Of a stretch of DNA of 44,754 nucleotides, positions 34,201 through 41,398 are shown piece after piece. The number at the start of each line of letters is the position of its first letter. Within the stretch, counting starts at the first letter, position 1. The notes beneath the pieces are model-generated. The model did no database searches, was not told the DNA's origin, and worked only from the letters and a program-made list of their open reading frames with translations. Source of the stretch: Lachnospiraceae bacterium (GTDB lineage: Bacteria > Bacillota > Clostridia > Lachnospirales > Lachnospiraceae); the NCBI GenBank assembly GCA_017399445.1, contig JAFQCM010000116.1, positions 1 through 44,754 of the forward strand, given 5' to 3'. The position numbers and the translations under genes were made by a program.

Positions 34201-34233
34201 ATCAGCAGAGCAGAAATCTTTGACCTGGATTAA
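28294..34233 (+). CDS. Giant secreted protein, putative pilus-tip adhesin with starch-binding-like module
   Basis: A 1979-residue secreted protein, last in the minor-pilin cluster, AGGAGG start. The N-terminus (basic, then LRVIAASLLAIVIIVNLV) is a signal peptide or anchor; no prepilin leader and no LPXTG. Parts in order: module 1 (IRILEILP at 60, YDLVYIA at 529), interrupted by Thr/Pro/Glu repeats (about 180-420); module 2 (ISVLEIEP at 811, YDLIYIG at 889, SGYPVIVAKELF); a segment at about 1030-1110 like CBM25/26 starch-binding modules (VYIKKPKEW, YPGTKVTYIDEADGYYRYKI, IIINNGGNTTGNKTENI); module 3 (IKILQLTS at 1378, YDMIIVG at 1463, SILFTHDTTAWN); then beta-rich C-terminal domains. The three modules look like Rossmann or glutamine-amidotransferase-like folds. 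It may match a known domain of unknown function. Role as PilY1 analogue is inference from position. Confidence 0.75.
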   Translation: MKRNKMNKSKRTPLRVIAASLLAIVIIVNLVNSTLQNVEAKGMFQAVENRANESMNGSEIRILEILPDSSSLSMLGMLISGQEPFKDDIAEYSDEEIKVFAEMLSKYGIINMDSASSFMYPLTYYKPGDDEKIYSNVPVLPEEQKGYGLIDTELVKGYFQEVSDSELDSEVVYYQEIIITATPTPLPTVEVTVTPTVEVTVTPAVEATVTPTVEVTVTPTPETTDNPEPTVTPTVELTPTEEIEVTVTPTPEPEQSGEVVEEVESTPTPISPEEESVTPEPTEEGEVVPEENASVDVREKVMVETNGESAHEKSEVVNAEVDTAAEAPTEVPTANEESEVTNVPVTNTEGIEATVNPEPGEGTEATVTPEPGEGTEATVTPEPTEGIEATVTPEPTGGIEATATPEPTEEPQITEGPVVPETAPSEVYFVDDSGNIVYLRYDKNGVNSTTEEGRFFRFIAQEVDVEQPEGTMEGYGYRFVFGSKAEIRNNDLFKKFVLGITDEVKLQSAQINLTTASVETLASVNLEDYDLVYIAQPVLWKDAVTGEFREYEYANPDLTDEERKAYFSPWVTMNGTNADVETVAKKLLEGAVDETDPAKLMIDTSILEEYERALTLYETAAGALDGTTAGDLANSDVEKILNNGIYKAIIILAQTDFASQIVSLCEASTSSDETTSYTISDTKWNEDSLSETLRSNLYNEDMSELILTNSGHFVNKNVYFYRHIKDNYTKVLCDENVYSLINGDFRSIFDKKILSIAFADVVSAIDAENERNTFLESTREKIDAENISSDMVIQYLLNYTGESIVIKKNTISVLEIEPCADFSCDYQKNSDGTYKYDSAGNKMQSEGQRAFIEKWVNYFSTSDRYQDVTFTCMSMQEFIGKNEDLNATYDLIYIGANIGQFQTVGNDGKTRRFNDTSMNGLIYTHIGDTTGKKVTVGNGFGLLDTDYTSNSRISYNSNRNTTMRTTGNDLTTYKKRDLLNFLNSGYPVIVAKELFKFGQASTSSSSNIPVAINAAGASVGVSNTSTTRTVYIKKPKEWTGWDNIYVHCWSNGGSTGTTYPGTKVTYIDEADGYYRYKISVPKKYDTIIINNGGNTTGNKTENITLGDKDSYVITLGYKQSFEVTEGYLSSSGGATVDNSTYLYQLLKIATANKGSVDVNSIERTTLNYDSALSNIEFNWEDRTFENLLTDGMSDAEAHKTSPQFLNETKVFLNLTNKPKDYSYTTQSTTGKPINEDEITYLDPLDGRYYLNYEFSISSLAGTLSTNEYDCKLFVDANFDGKFSENSEELDSLVIKEASTGAVIAKEDGSATYRLKENTAYTISRKLPKDFDGCINWKLQVSQVGNSDILAAQTGYCAIPVTPRKQDGSEDTENSKQQIKILQLTSGNSTEEQSTRTTYNGTHVNLEKRLKNNDNSAWHNLLSEIPDFELDIKTMSAVEYANNCVVYDNSYSGDIGGYAINEGYDMIIVGFIDVFAEVGYGEKASYSMAESIIQFGNTGRSILFTHDTTAWNADYMKWAQLGSVDGYWEQAGWLADAKNSSAYFTIAIRDLCGNDQYGVVTREDGVTVDTSNYLSYINQFFETPASTGKEYSNTSAEWMELVNLGKDMAFKPNSNQQQVVGETQGSTYTNLRSYNYKFNDKDVNANDANYYVQYIKDLIPSKRKNTDLYDASKPTNEKFKVGKVNVGAITEYPYDLPDSFDVASTHAQYWTVDIESDTNQDDESDLVVWYCINGRSVKGNSTTAPIDDFYKNTPNDVRNNYYIYNKGNITYSGAGHSPISDENEIKLFINTMIAAYNAKIKIPEVSIVENGETEAPELENVIIPYDKSVSSADADFVNFGTTNASGQVEGTMRIYFNVYDGNLVAKQKYIKVDEIFISDANGSESYADLDGTVVTGKRYTSSVQLKIYDASDDSETEYGKLKSGHTYYVNAPMSEVFNKNQSVKFYVKIHTMIGEGNGMMESAQASDSITISRAEIFDLD
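28855..28950 (+). repeat. Four tandem 24-bp units in the giant protein gene
   Basis: Four copies of a 24-bp unit encode TVEVTVTP or close variants (one AVEATVTP). Differences are single bases at a few sites. They form an extended linker in the secreted protein. Confidence 0.92.
29341..29520 (+). repeat. Five tandem 36-bp units in the giant protein gene
   Basis: Five in-frame copies of a 36-bp unit encode G-(I/T)-EATVTPEP-x-x with small changes. The unit contains the shorter ATVTP core of the block at 28855-28950, so the two blocks probably share an origin. Absence of stops in the reverse direction produces a long meaningless minus-strand frame here. Confidence 0.92.
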
Positions 34234-34240
34234 TAAAACC

Positions 34241-34272
34241 AAAATGGCATGCTTTATAGTATGCCATTTTAT
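34241..34272 (+). terminator. Terminator-like hairpin between the two large secreted protein genes
   Basis: AAAATGGCATGC (34241-34252) pairs with GTATGCCATTTT (34259-34270) with one G-U pair; 6-nt loop. The T-run is short and broken, so read-through into the next gene is plausible. Confidence 0.75.
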
Positions 34273-34304
34273 AAAGAATAATAAAGAAAAAGAGGAGGAT
34301 TCAC

Positions 34305-37300
34305 ATGAACAGTAAATTGAAAAAAGTTATGGCTTTTTTATTAAGCCTTATGCTGGTATGTTCAAGCTTTTTGGAGTTTGTGGTACCGGTAAGTGCGGCA
34401 GAAACCGGATTTGCAGAAAATGCAATTATTGTTTCTGACACAGCAGCAGAATATTGCTGGAATGATTCAACTGTAAATTTATCTGTTGTAGTATTAAATG
34501 GAACCAGTCTTACCTGGTCAGCAGATAGAACTGATGGTATTACCATCACAGAAGGTGAAGACACAGATGACATGGCAGGTACAGCAAAACATGCTGAAGT
34601 AGCCATTGACAGTACAGCAAGTGGTGAATATAAAATCACTGCTAATGCAGGAAATGATTCCCGAACAATCACTTTAAAAGTTTATAATACTTTAAGTGAA
34701 ATTGAAGGAGCAGTAGTAACTGATTTTACAAATCAGTATACAGGAAATTCTTTTGAAGTAAAGGTTGTAGTAGACCCTAGATATGCAGATTCCCTTCAGT
34801 GGGCCAGTGTAGATGAAACAAAGGTAAAACTTGATGTTTCAAAAGCTAGAACAGATACAACAACTTATGCTGGTAGTGTAGTAAAGTATATACCACTTAG
34901 CATTTTAGAAAAACCTGAAACAGGTGTTTGTGATATTACTGCCACAACAAATGGAATTACAAAGACACAGAGTATTACAATTCATAAATCTGCTTCTAAT
35001 ATGAAAGATTTACAGGTAGTAGCTACCAGTTATCAGAAAGAAGATCCAAACTTTGATTTGGCTACCTATAACCATATGAGTTCTGATACAATTTATGTAG
35101 ATATGGATGAAACTATCACATTAAGTGGTGTGGTAGAAGGGACTTTAGTAAATGCAGAAAAAGAAGTGGGAGCAATCCTTTCAAGTAGTGATATTGATGA
35201 TCTTATAGGTGCTTCTTCCACAGATGAGAGTTCTAATGGATGTTTTGTTTTTGGAACAAGTGAATGCGTTAAATTAAGTGATACTTCATATCAATTTAAA
35301 ATTGATATTACTGGTGTTACTGCTACCAGTATAGAAGCACCTATCGAAGTAAATATCTTTACTATGTCTGGTAAGGTGTCTAATCGTAAGAAATTAGTAG
35401 TATTAGCACCAGCTCAGAATATGACTTTTACAATGAAGGTAAAAGAAGATAATGTAACTATAGAGAAATTGTTTGAGATAGAAGACACCTCCGTAGGTTT
35501 GTGTTTAGAAGAAAATGCTTCTAGCTTTAGTGCAACTAACTTTAATGCATTACATACCTTGAAAATAATAAACGAAGCAAATGGTCAATATTCTGTTACT
35601 CAAAATGAAAAGAATATTGTAGGAAATGGCCGTGATATGACAGCAGGTGATACGCTGGATTTAGCTGTAATATTCCGTTCCCGTTTTAATCCATCTGATA
35701 AAAAATATCTGGCAGCCTCTACAGATACACCATTGTGGAAATCAAAAGACGAAACAATCGCTACAGTTACTCAGGATGGTGTGGTAAAAGCTGTAAAAAG
35801 TGGAGATACAGAGATTTATTGTTACGCAGCACCTACGAAAACTTCACCAAGAACTGATATTTATGCAGTTTATAGAATTCATGTAACAGACCTTATTTTA
35901 GCAGATAATATTAATATTACAAAGTTTAAAGATGGAGAACAGCAAGTTATTGTAGAAGACACAATTTATACTAGCCAGAAAGATATACAATATGCAGCTC
36001 AATTAGTAGATGGAAATATAACAGCCAATGAGAGAGTAACATGGGCTAGTACTGACACAAGTGTATTTACTGTTGGAGAAACTACTGGTATTGTTAATCC
36101 GGTAGCTGCAGGAAATGCCAAATTAATCGCAACTTCTGTAAGTAGTGGTTTACAGGCTTATGTTCCAATTGAAGTTATTGCAGCAGTAGAAACTGTTAAG
36201 ATTGTTGAAACTAAAACAACTACCAACTATGTTCAAGGACATACTTATACTCTTGAAACTCGTGTAAATGAAGGTGCAGACGAGAATGAAGAATTAACAT
36301 GGACTGTTGAAAATACGGATGACAAGGATCCGGTAGTTGTATTTATGGATCCAAATGATTCTGAAAAGAAAGAATTAACTGAATTTGTTGGAAGAACCGT
36401 ACAAATTAAAGTAAAAAAACGTGGTAGTGCAACAGTTACAGTAAAAGGAAAGTATAACACATCAGCAATTGATAATTGTACTATTACTGGTATTTCAGAA
36501 CGTACAGCTGTTCATACATATATTAATTATAATGGTGCAGATTGTGCTGGTCAGGAACTGACTGTAACCAAGGGAACTAATGTGGAATTAAAGGCCACAC
36601 TTTTAGACGAAAATAAGCTTGAATCCACGGATGATTTCCAATGGAATATTGTTCAGGAAAAAGAAGTTGTAAGAGTTACAAATACATCTCTTACTAATGA
36701 AAAGAACTTAACTTTACAGCCTGTAACCAAGGGGGATGTAACCATAGAGTTGAGAAACTTGCAGACAAATAAGTTTTTAACAGTTACACTTCATGTAAAA
36801 GTACCAGCAACAGGGATTTCTCTTGAAGAAAGCCAGATGGATGAAGTAATGTTAGTACCAGGTGAAGTTGGAACTACAGGGGTAACATACCAGTTAAAGC
36901 CGATTTTAACTCCGGAAGATACTTCAGATGAAGTTATTTATGAAAGTTCTGACTCAAGTATTGTAAAAGTAGATGAAAATGGTTTGCTTACTGCAGTGAA
37001 ATCATCTGAAACACCAGTTACAATTACTGCAAAGATTAATGATACTTTAAAAGCGACTTGTCAGGTGAGAGTAGCAATTCCTATCAAAGAAATGAAAGCA
37101 GAAGATGTAGAAGGAAAGACTATTGAAAATAATGGTGTTATCAAAGTTTATAAAGATGAAACCAATGAAATTAAATTAAACTGTGGTGATGCAACAGAGT
37201 ATATTAGTTGGACTTCTACAAATGAAAAGTTTGCATCTGTAAAGGCAAGTAATGATACTTATAGCTGTACTATAAATGGTAATGTGGCAGGAACTACAAC

Positions 37301-38588
37301 CTTGACAGCAGTATCTTCTGTGTCTAAGAAAACAATGCAGTTTACTGTAAAAGTTGTAAATAGAATTACAAACATGGCATTAGCAGGTTCCAACACAGTT
37401 GCGATAAATGCTACCAATGGATATGTAAGTACAAATCTTCCAGCCAACAGTGATGATGTTATTTGGACAGTAGATAATCCAGAAATGGTAGAATTGAAAG
37501 CAGTTAGAACTGGTAATGTAGCAAGAGTAAATCTTATACCAAAACAGGTAGGAAAAGTAATTATTACAGCCACTTCTGCAGATGGTTTATATATGGTTAC
37601 AAAAGAAGTTGAAATTACAGCATTACAGTTAAATTCTGCAAGAGTTGATGCAATTGAGGCAGTCGTTTATGATGGCACAGAAAAGAAACCAAAAGTAACA
37701 GTTAAATATGGTAATACGGAATTAGCAGAAGGTAAAGATTACGTAGTAACTTATACCAATAATGTAAAAGCAGGTACTGCTACAGTAACATTAAGCGAAG
37801 GAAGCAGTGGAAATTATTCAGGAACAAAAACTGTTACTTTTAGAATTACACAAAGAGATATTAATAATGCACAAATAGCTAAAATTAGTGATGTGACATA
37901 CAGTGGTTCTGCTATTAAACCAGTAATATCTGTGTCTGATTTAGGAAATAAATTAGTAGAGAATACCGATTATACAGTATCCTTAGCTAGCAATACGAAT
38001 GTAGGAACAGCAACCATAACAATTAAAGGAAAGGGTAATTATAATGGTACAAAGAGCATAACCTTTAAAATTACACCAAAAAATATTTCAAAAGTAAAAG
38101 TAGATAAAATAACAAATAAGGTATACACAGGAAGTGCAGTTGTACCAGCATTGAATGTAACCAATGGAAAAGCAAGACTGGCTGCAAACAGAGATTACAC
38201 AGTGAAATTCAGTGCTAATAAAAATCCAGGTAAAGCAAAAGCTGTATTAAAAGGTATTGGAAACTATACTGGAACAAAAACGGTATATTTCTATATTACA
38301 CCAAAGAATGCAAAAATAAATTCTGTAACCAGTACATCAGCAAAATCCATGAAAATCAAATGGACAAAAGATACAAAAGCTACTGGATACCAGATTTACT
38401 ACGCAACAAAATCTAGTTTCAAGGGTAAGAAAACAGTAAACATTACAAAAAGTAAAACCACATCAAAAACCATCAAAAAATTAAAGAGTGGAAAAACATA
38501 TTATGTAAAGATTCGTTCTTACAAGAAGGTTGGATCTAAGAAGGTTTATGGTGCTTGGTCAAATGTACAAAGTGTAACAATCAAATAA
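34305..38588 (+). CDS. Large secreted Ig-like (BIG2) protein with C-terminal repeats and Fn3 domain
   Basis: A 1427-residue secreted protein; AGAGGAGG precedes the ATG. A Sec signal peptide ends near VPVSAA (about residue 31). Most of the protein is Ig-like beta domains, with clear bacterial Ig group 2 patterns (ATVTQDGVVKAVKSGDTEI at about 485, WASTDTSVFTVGETTGIVNP at about 582, YESSDSSIVKVDENGLLTAV at about 880, WTSTNEKFASV at about 970). From about 1107 to 1332 there are three similar 75-residue repeats (VYDGTEKKPKVTV, TYSGSAIKPVISV, VYTGSAVVPALNV, each with DY(V/T)V and GNY-GTKT). A fibronectin type III-like domain (about 1333-1427) ends the protein; the C-terminal part is strongly basic and may bind cell wall. 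There is no LPXTG anchor. A partner or surface anchor for the pilus or its adhesin is possible. Confidence 0.85.
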   Translation: MNSKLKKVMAFLLSLMLVCSSFLEFVVPVSAAETGFAENAIIVSDTAAEYCWNDSTVNLSVVVLNGTSLTWSADRTDGITITEGEDTDDMAGTAKHAEVAIDSTASGEYKITANAGNDSRTITLKVYNTLSEIEGAVVTDFTNQYTGNSFEVKVVVDPRYADSLQWASVDETKVKLDVSKARTDTTTYAGSVVKYIPLSILEKPETGVCDITATTNGITKTQSITIHKSASNMKDLQVVATSYQKEDPNFDLATYNHMSSDTIYVDMDETITLSGVVEGTLVNAEKEVGAILSSSDIDDLIGASSTDESSNGCFVFGTSECVKLSDTSYQFKIDITGVTATSIEAPIEVNIFTMSGKVSNRKKLVVLAPAQNMTFTMKVKEDNVTIEKLFEIEDTSVGLCLEENASSFSATNFNALHTLKIINEANGQYSVTQNEKNIVGNGRDMTAGDTLDLAVIFRSRFNPSDKKYLAASTDTPLWKSKDETIATVTQDGVVKAVKSGDTEIYCYAAPTKTSPRTDIYAVYRIHVTDLILADNINITKFKDGEQQVIVEDTIYTSQKDIQYAAQLVDGNITANERVTWASTDTSVFTVGETTGIVNPVAAGNAKLIATSVSSGLQAYVPIEVIAAVETVKIVETKTTTNYVQGHTYTLETRVNEGADENEELTWTVENTDDKDPVVVFMDPNDSEKKELTEFVGRTVQIKVKKRGSATVTVKGKYNTSAIDNCTITGISERTAVHTYINYNGADCAGQELTVTKGTNVELKATLLDENKLESTDDFQWNIVQEKEVVRVTNTSLTNEKNLTLQPVTKGDVTIELRNLQTNKFLTVTLHVKVPATGISLEESQMDEVMLVPGEVGTTGVTYQLKPILTPEDTSDEVIYESSDSSIVKVDENGLLTAVKSSETPVTITAKINDTLKATCQVRVAIPIKEMKAEDVEGKTIENNGVIKVYKDETNEIKLNCGDATEYISWTSTNEKFASVKASNDTYSCTINGNVAGTTTLTAVSSVSKKTMQFTVKVVNRITNMALAGSNTVAINATNGYVSTNLPANSDDVIWTVDNPEMVELKAVRTGNVARVNLIPKQVGKVIITATSADGLYMVTKEVEITALQLNSARVDAIEAVVYDGTEKKPKVTVKYGNTELAEGKDYVVTYTNNVKAGTATVTLSEGSSGNYSGTKTVTFRITQRDINNAQIAKISDVTYSGSAIKPVISVSDLGNKLVENTDYTVSLASNTNVGTATITIKGKGNYNGTKSITFKITPKNISKVKVDKITNKVYTGSAVVPALNVTNGKARLAANRDYTVKFSANKNPGKAKAVLKGIGNYTGTKTVYFYITPKNAKINSVTSTSAKSMKIKWTKDTKATGYQIYYATKSSFKGKKTVNITKSKTTSKTIKKLKSGKTYYVKIRSYKKVGSKKVYGAWSNVQSVTIK

Positions 38589-38605
38589 TTTAGCAAAAAT
38601 TACCT

Positions 38606-38634
38606 GATTAAGCTTTTGAAACTTACACATACTA
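38606..38634 (+). promoter_or_regulatory. Candidate sporulation promoter (sigma-G/F type) for the SASP gene
   Basis: CATACTA (38628-38634) fits the forespore -10 consensus CATWHTA exactly; GATTA (38606-38610) is a near match to its -35, with a 17-nt spacer. It is 78 nt before the SASP start, and no vegetative promoter is apparent there. Confidence 0.55.
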
Positions 38635-38711
38635 TGGATGTAACAAACAACAACAAAAAGTTATCACGTTTGATGGACAATCATATGGATAATGAAATGG
38701 AGGAGTTTATT

Positions 38712-38912
38712 ATGTCTAGAAGTCACAAAGTTGAAGTTCCAGAAGCCAAGGGTGCATTGGATAAGTTTAAGTTTGAAGTAGCAAACGAATTAGGTGTTCC
38801 ACTTACCGATGGGTATAACGGAAACTTAACTTCTAAGCAGAATGGTTCTGTTGGTGGTTATATGGTTAAGAAAATGATCGAAGCTCAGGAACGTCAGATG
38901 GCGGGAAAATAA
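38712..38912 (+). CDS. Alpha/beta-type small acid-soluble spore protein
   Basis: A 66-residue protein that coats and protects forespore DNA. ATG 38712 follows GGAGGAG (38699-38705); the longer in-frame version starting at 38616 lacks a site and adds residues foreign to the family. Family marks are KFEVANELGVPL, which also matches the region cleaved by the germination protease, and SKQNGSVGGYMVKKMIE. It shows that the organism, or its recent ancestor, forms endospores. It sits 124 nt after the pilus-locus Ig protein and ends with a strong terminator, so its expression is separate from that locus. Confidence 0.93.
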   Translation: MSRSHKVEVPEAKGALDKFKFEVANELGVPLTDGYNGNLTSKQNGSVGGYMVKKMIEAQERQMAGK

Positions 38913-38978
38913 CCCAGGCAGGATTGTTACAACAAATGCATAAGTAAATGTACTAAATAGTATGTTCTGATGCAGAAG

Positions 38979-39024
38979 AAAGAAGCTTCTACATAGCGAA
39001 AAACGCTATGTAGGGGCTTCTTTT
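38979..39024 (+). terminator. Strong intrinsic terminator after the SASP gene
   Basis: A 20-bp stem, 38979-38998 with 39004-39023, including two G-U pairs; loop of five A and a run of four T. Confidence 0.93.
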
Positions 39025-39062
39025 AATTTTCTAAATTATTTTCTAAATTGTAAAAAATTATA

Positions 39063-39105
39063 TTTATAATCCTGAAAGTTTCTGCTATAATGTAATAGCT
39101 ATAAT
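39063..39105 (+). promoter_or_regulatory. Tandem -10 elements before ddh
   Basis: TGC-TATAAT (39083-39091) is an extended -10 with a weak -35 TTATAA (39063-39068). The block GCTATAATGTAA is repeated exactly 14 bp on, giving a second TATAAT at 39100-39105. Confidence 0.55.
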
Positions 39106-39186
39106 GTAAATAGAAGTATTTCTATTTGAAGAGTAGGATAAATAATAAAAAGAAAGGTACCAGTGGAAGTGGTAAAAGGTGTTAAG

Positions 39187-40167
39187 ATGAAAGTCGGAAT
39201 TTTAGGTTACGGTAATCTTGGTAAAGGGATTGAATGTGCTATTAAACAGAATGATGATATGGAATTAGTAGCAGTGTTTACTAGAAGAAATCCAGAGAGT
39301 GTGAAGATTTTAACAGAAGGTGTAAAAGTATATTCTGTGGATGATATTGTGAAAATGAAAGATGAGATAGATGTGCTTGTTCTTTGTGGAGGAAGTGCAA
39401 CTGATTTACCGGAACAGACACCGGAATATGCAAAGTATTTCAATGTAATTGATAGTTTTGATACTCATGCAAAAATACCGGAACATTTTGAAAAGGTTGA
39501 TAAAGTGGCAAAGGAAAATGGACATGTAGCTTTGATTTCAGCCGGATGGGATCCAGGTATGTTTTCTCTTAACCGTTTATATGCAAACGCTGTTTTACCA
39601 CAGGGAAATGATTATACATTCTGGGGAAAAGGTGTAAGTCAGGGACATTCTGACGCAATCCGCCGTGTAGAAGGTGTAAAAGATGGAAAGCAGTACACAA
39701 TTCCAATTGATTCTGCATTAGAAGCAGTTAGAAACTGTGAAAATCCAGAACTTAGCACAAGACAGAAACATTTAAGAGAATGTTTTGTTGTTCCGGAAGA
39801 AGGAGCAGATTTAGCAAAAATCGAAGAAACAATTAAGAACATGCCAAACTATTTTGCTGATTATGATACCATTGTTCATTTTATCTCAGAAGAAGAATTA
39901 AAAGCAAATCACAGTGGAATTCCACATGGTGGTTTTGTATTCAGAACAGGTGTAACAGGATGGAATGGTGAAAACAATCATGTCATTGAATATAGCCTGA
40001 AACTAGATTCCAATCCAGAATTTACAGCTTCTGTTATCATGGCGTATGCAAGAGCTGTTAACAGACTTCACAAAGAAGGTGTTACAGGATGTAAGACAGT
40101 ATTTGATATTGCACCTGCTTACCTTAGCCCAAAATCAGGAGAAGAATTGAGACAGCATTTATTATAA
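39187..40167 (+). CDS. ddh: meso-Diaminopimelate dehydrogenase
   Basis: Reductive amination of tetrahydrodipicolinate directly to meso-diaminopimelate with NADPH and ammonia, bypassing the succinylase, acetylase and aminotransferase routes. I favour ATG 39187, 7 nt after AAAAGG; the in-frame GTG 39163 is an alternative. The resulting 326 residues match the usual family length. The Rossmann motif is GILGYGNLGKG near the N-terminus; CGGSATDLPEQ, the HAKIPEH segment, SAGWDPGMFSLNR and WGKGVSQGHSDA are highly characteristic substrate and cofactor regions. The product supplies peptidoglycan and lysine. It ends at a bidirectional terminator shared with convergent aroC. Confidence 0.95.
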   Translation: MKVGILGYGNLGKGIECAIKQNDDMELVAVFTRRNPESVKILTEGVKVYSVDDIVKMKDEIDVLVLCGGSATDLPEQTPEYAKYFNVIDSFDTHAKIPEHFEKVDKVAKENGHVALISAGWDPGMFSLNRLYANAVLPQGNDYTFWGKGVSQGHSDAIRRVEGVKDGKQYTIPIDSALEAVRNCENPELSTRQKHLRECFVVPEEGADLAKIEETIKNMPNYFADYDTIVHFISEEELKANHSGIPHGGFVFRTGVTGWNGENNHVIEYSLKLDSNPEFTASVIMAYARAVNRLHKEGVTGCKTVFDIAPAYLSPKSGEELRQHLL

Positions 40168-40174
40168 AATATAG

Positions 40175-40205
40175 AAAACTGGAGTGGAATTCCGCTCCAG
40201 TTTTT
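40175..40205. terminator. Bidirectional terminator between ddh and aroC
   Basis: AAAACTGGAG (40175-40184) and CTCCAGTTTT (40195-40204) flank GGAATTCC. With A-runs and T-runs on both sides it can terminate both converging genes. Confidence 0.92.
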
Positions 40206-40228
40206 CAATAGGAATTTCATTCATTAGT

Positions 40229-41329
40229 CTATTTAAAAAATTCCACAACATCCTCCATCTTAGAAGTCATACTTTCAAACAGCATATCCACTAGACAAAG
40301 GGCAGACATAGCTTCCACTACAACAACCGCACGAGGAACGATAATTGGATCATGTCTACCTTTAATATTAATATCAATAGCTTCCCCCTGCTTATTTACT
40401 GTTTTCTGAGTACTTGCAATGGAAGGAGTAGGTTTAAAAGCAGCACGTAAAATAATATCAGAACCATCACTGATACCACCTAAAATTCCACCGGAATGAT
40501 TAGTCAGTTTTTCAATTTTACCATCTTCAGAAACACCATAATTGTCATTATTGGTAAGTCCGGTAGCTTTTGCTACATCAAAACCATCACCAATTTCAAA
40601 TCCTTTTACAGCACCAATAGAGAAAACAGCTTTGGCAAGATTTGCACTTAATTTTTCAAAAGCAGGTTCACCTACTCCGGCAGGCATATGTTTTACGATA
40701 CATTCTACCACACCACCGGAAGAATTACATTCAGACATGCAAGTTGCTAAATAGTCAGAAGCTTTTTCCGCAGCAGAAGCATCGGGCATATAAAGTTTGT
40801 TATTTAAAATCTCATCTCTATTAAAGTTCTTTTCATCACCGGCAACAGGCCCAATAGATTTTGTATAAGCAAAAATATCTATTCCTAACTGGTTTAGAAT
40901 TTTAATAGCAATGGCACCTGCAGCAACTCTTCCGATAGTTTCACGACCAGAAGAACGTCCGCCACCACGATAATCTCTGAAGCCATATTTTAAGTCATAG
41001 GTAAGGTCTGCATGTCCCGGACGATAGTAGTTAGCGATTTCACTATAATCCTGAGAACGCTGGGTTTCGTTAAATACTACCATGGAAATTGGAGTTCCGG
41101 TAGTTTTGCCTTCAAAGATACCAGATAAAATTTTTACAGAATCTGCTTCATTTCTTTGGGTAGTAAATTTAGATTGTCCTGGTTTTCTCCTGTCTAAGAA
41201 CTTTTGAATATCTTCTTCGTTAAGAGAAAGACCGGCAGGGCAGCCATCCACCACCACACCTATTCCCTTTCCATGGGATTCGCCCCATGTTGCAATGCTA
41301 AAATGTTTTCCATATATTGAACCTGACAT
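40229..41329 (-). CDS. aroC: Chorismate synthase
   Basis: Converts 5-enolpyruvylshikimate-3-phosphate to chorismate using reduced FMN, the last common step to aromatic amino acids. The 366-residue protein carries the family signatures GESHGKGIGVV near the N-terminus, RPGHADLTY, RGGGRSSGRETIGRVAAG, GGISDGSDI and KPTPSI. AAGGAGG precedes the start on the minus strand (about 41338-41343). It is divergent from tgt and shares its -35 element; its 3' end meets the bidirectional terminator. A flavin reductase domain is absent, so it is the monofunctional type. Confidence 0.97.
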   Translation of the reverse strand: MSGSIYGKHFSIATWGESHGKGIGVVVDGCPAGLSLNEEDIQKFLDRRKPGQSKFTTQRNEADSVKILSGIFEGKTTGTPISMVVFNETQRSQDYSEIANYYRPGHADLTYDLKYGFRDYRGGGRSSGRETIGRVAAGAIAIKILNQLGIDIFAYTKSIGPVAGDEKNFNRDEILNNKLYMPDASAAEKASDYLATCMSECNSSGGVVECIVKHMPAGVGEPAFEKLSANLAKAVFSIGAVKGFEIGDGFDVAKATGLTNNDNYGVSEDGKIEKLTNHSGGILGGISDGSDIILRAAFKPTPSIASTQKTVNKQGEAIDINIKGRHDPIIVPRAVVVVEAMSALCLVDMLFESMTSKMEDVVEFFK

Positions 41330-41369
41330 AGAATGCCTCCTTATAGTTTAATTAATTGATACTTAAATA

Positions 41370-41398
41370 AGTATAAACAATTCTGGAAAGACTTGCAA
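41370..41398 (-). promoter_or_regulatory. aroC promoter sharing its -35 with the tgt promoter
   Basis: Read on the minus strand: TTGCAA (41398-41393), 17-nt spacer, TATACT (41375-41370). Start expected about 30-35 nt before the aroC codon. Confidence 0.65.

Noticed and set aside
14180..38588. Pilus locus as a recent mobile insertion between aroE and the SASP gene
   Set aside because: No integrase, transposase, tRNA target site, flanking direct repeats or change of base composition is seen, so transfer is not supported by this window.
38616..38711. N-terminal extension of the SASP
   Set aside because: The GGAGGAG site at 38699-38705 and the family length both indicate ATG 38712; the extension also overlaps the candidate sporulation promoter.
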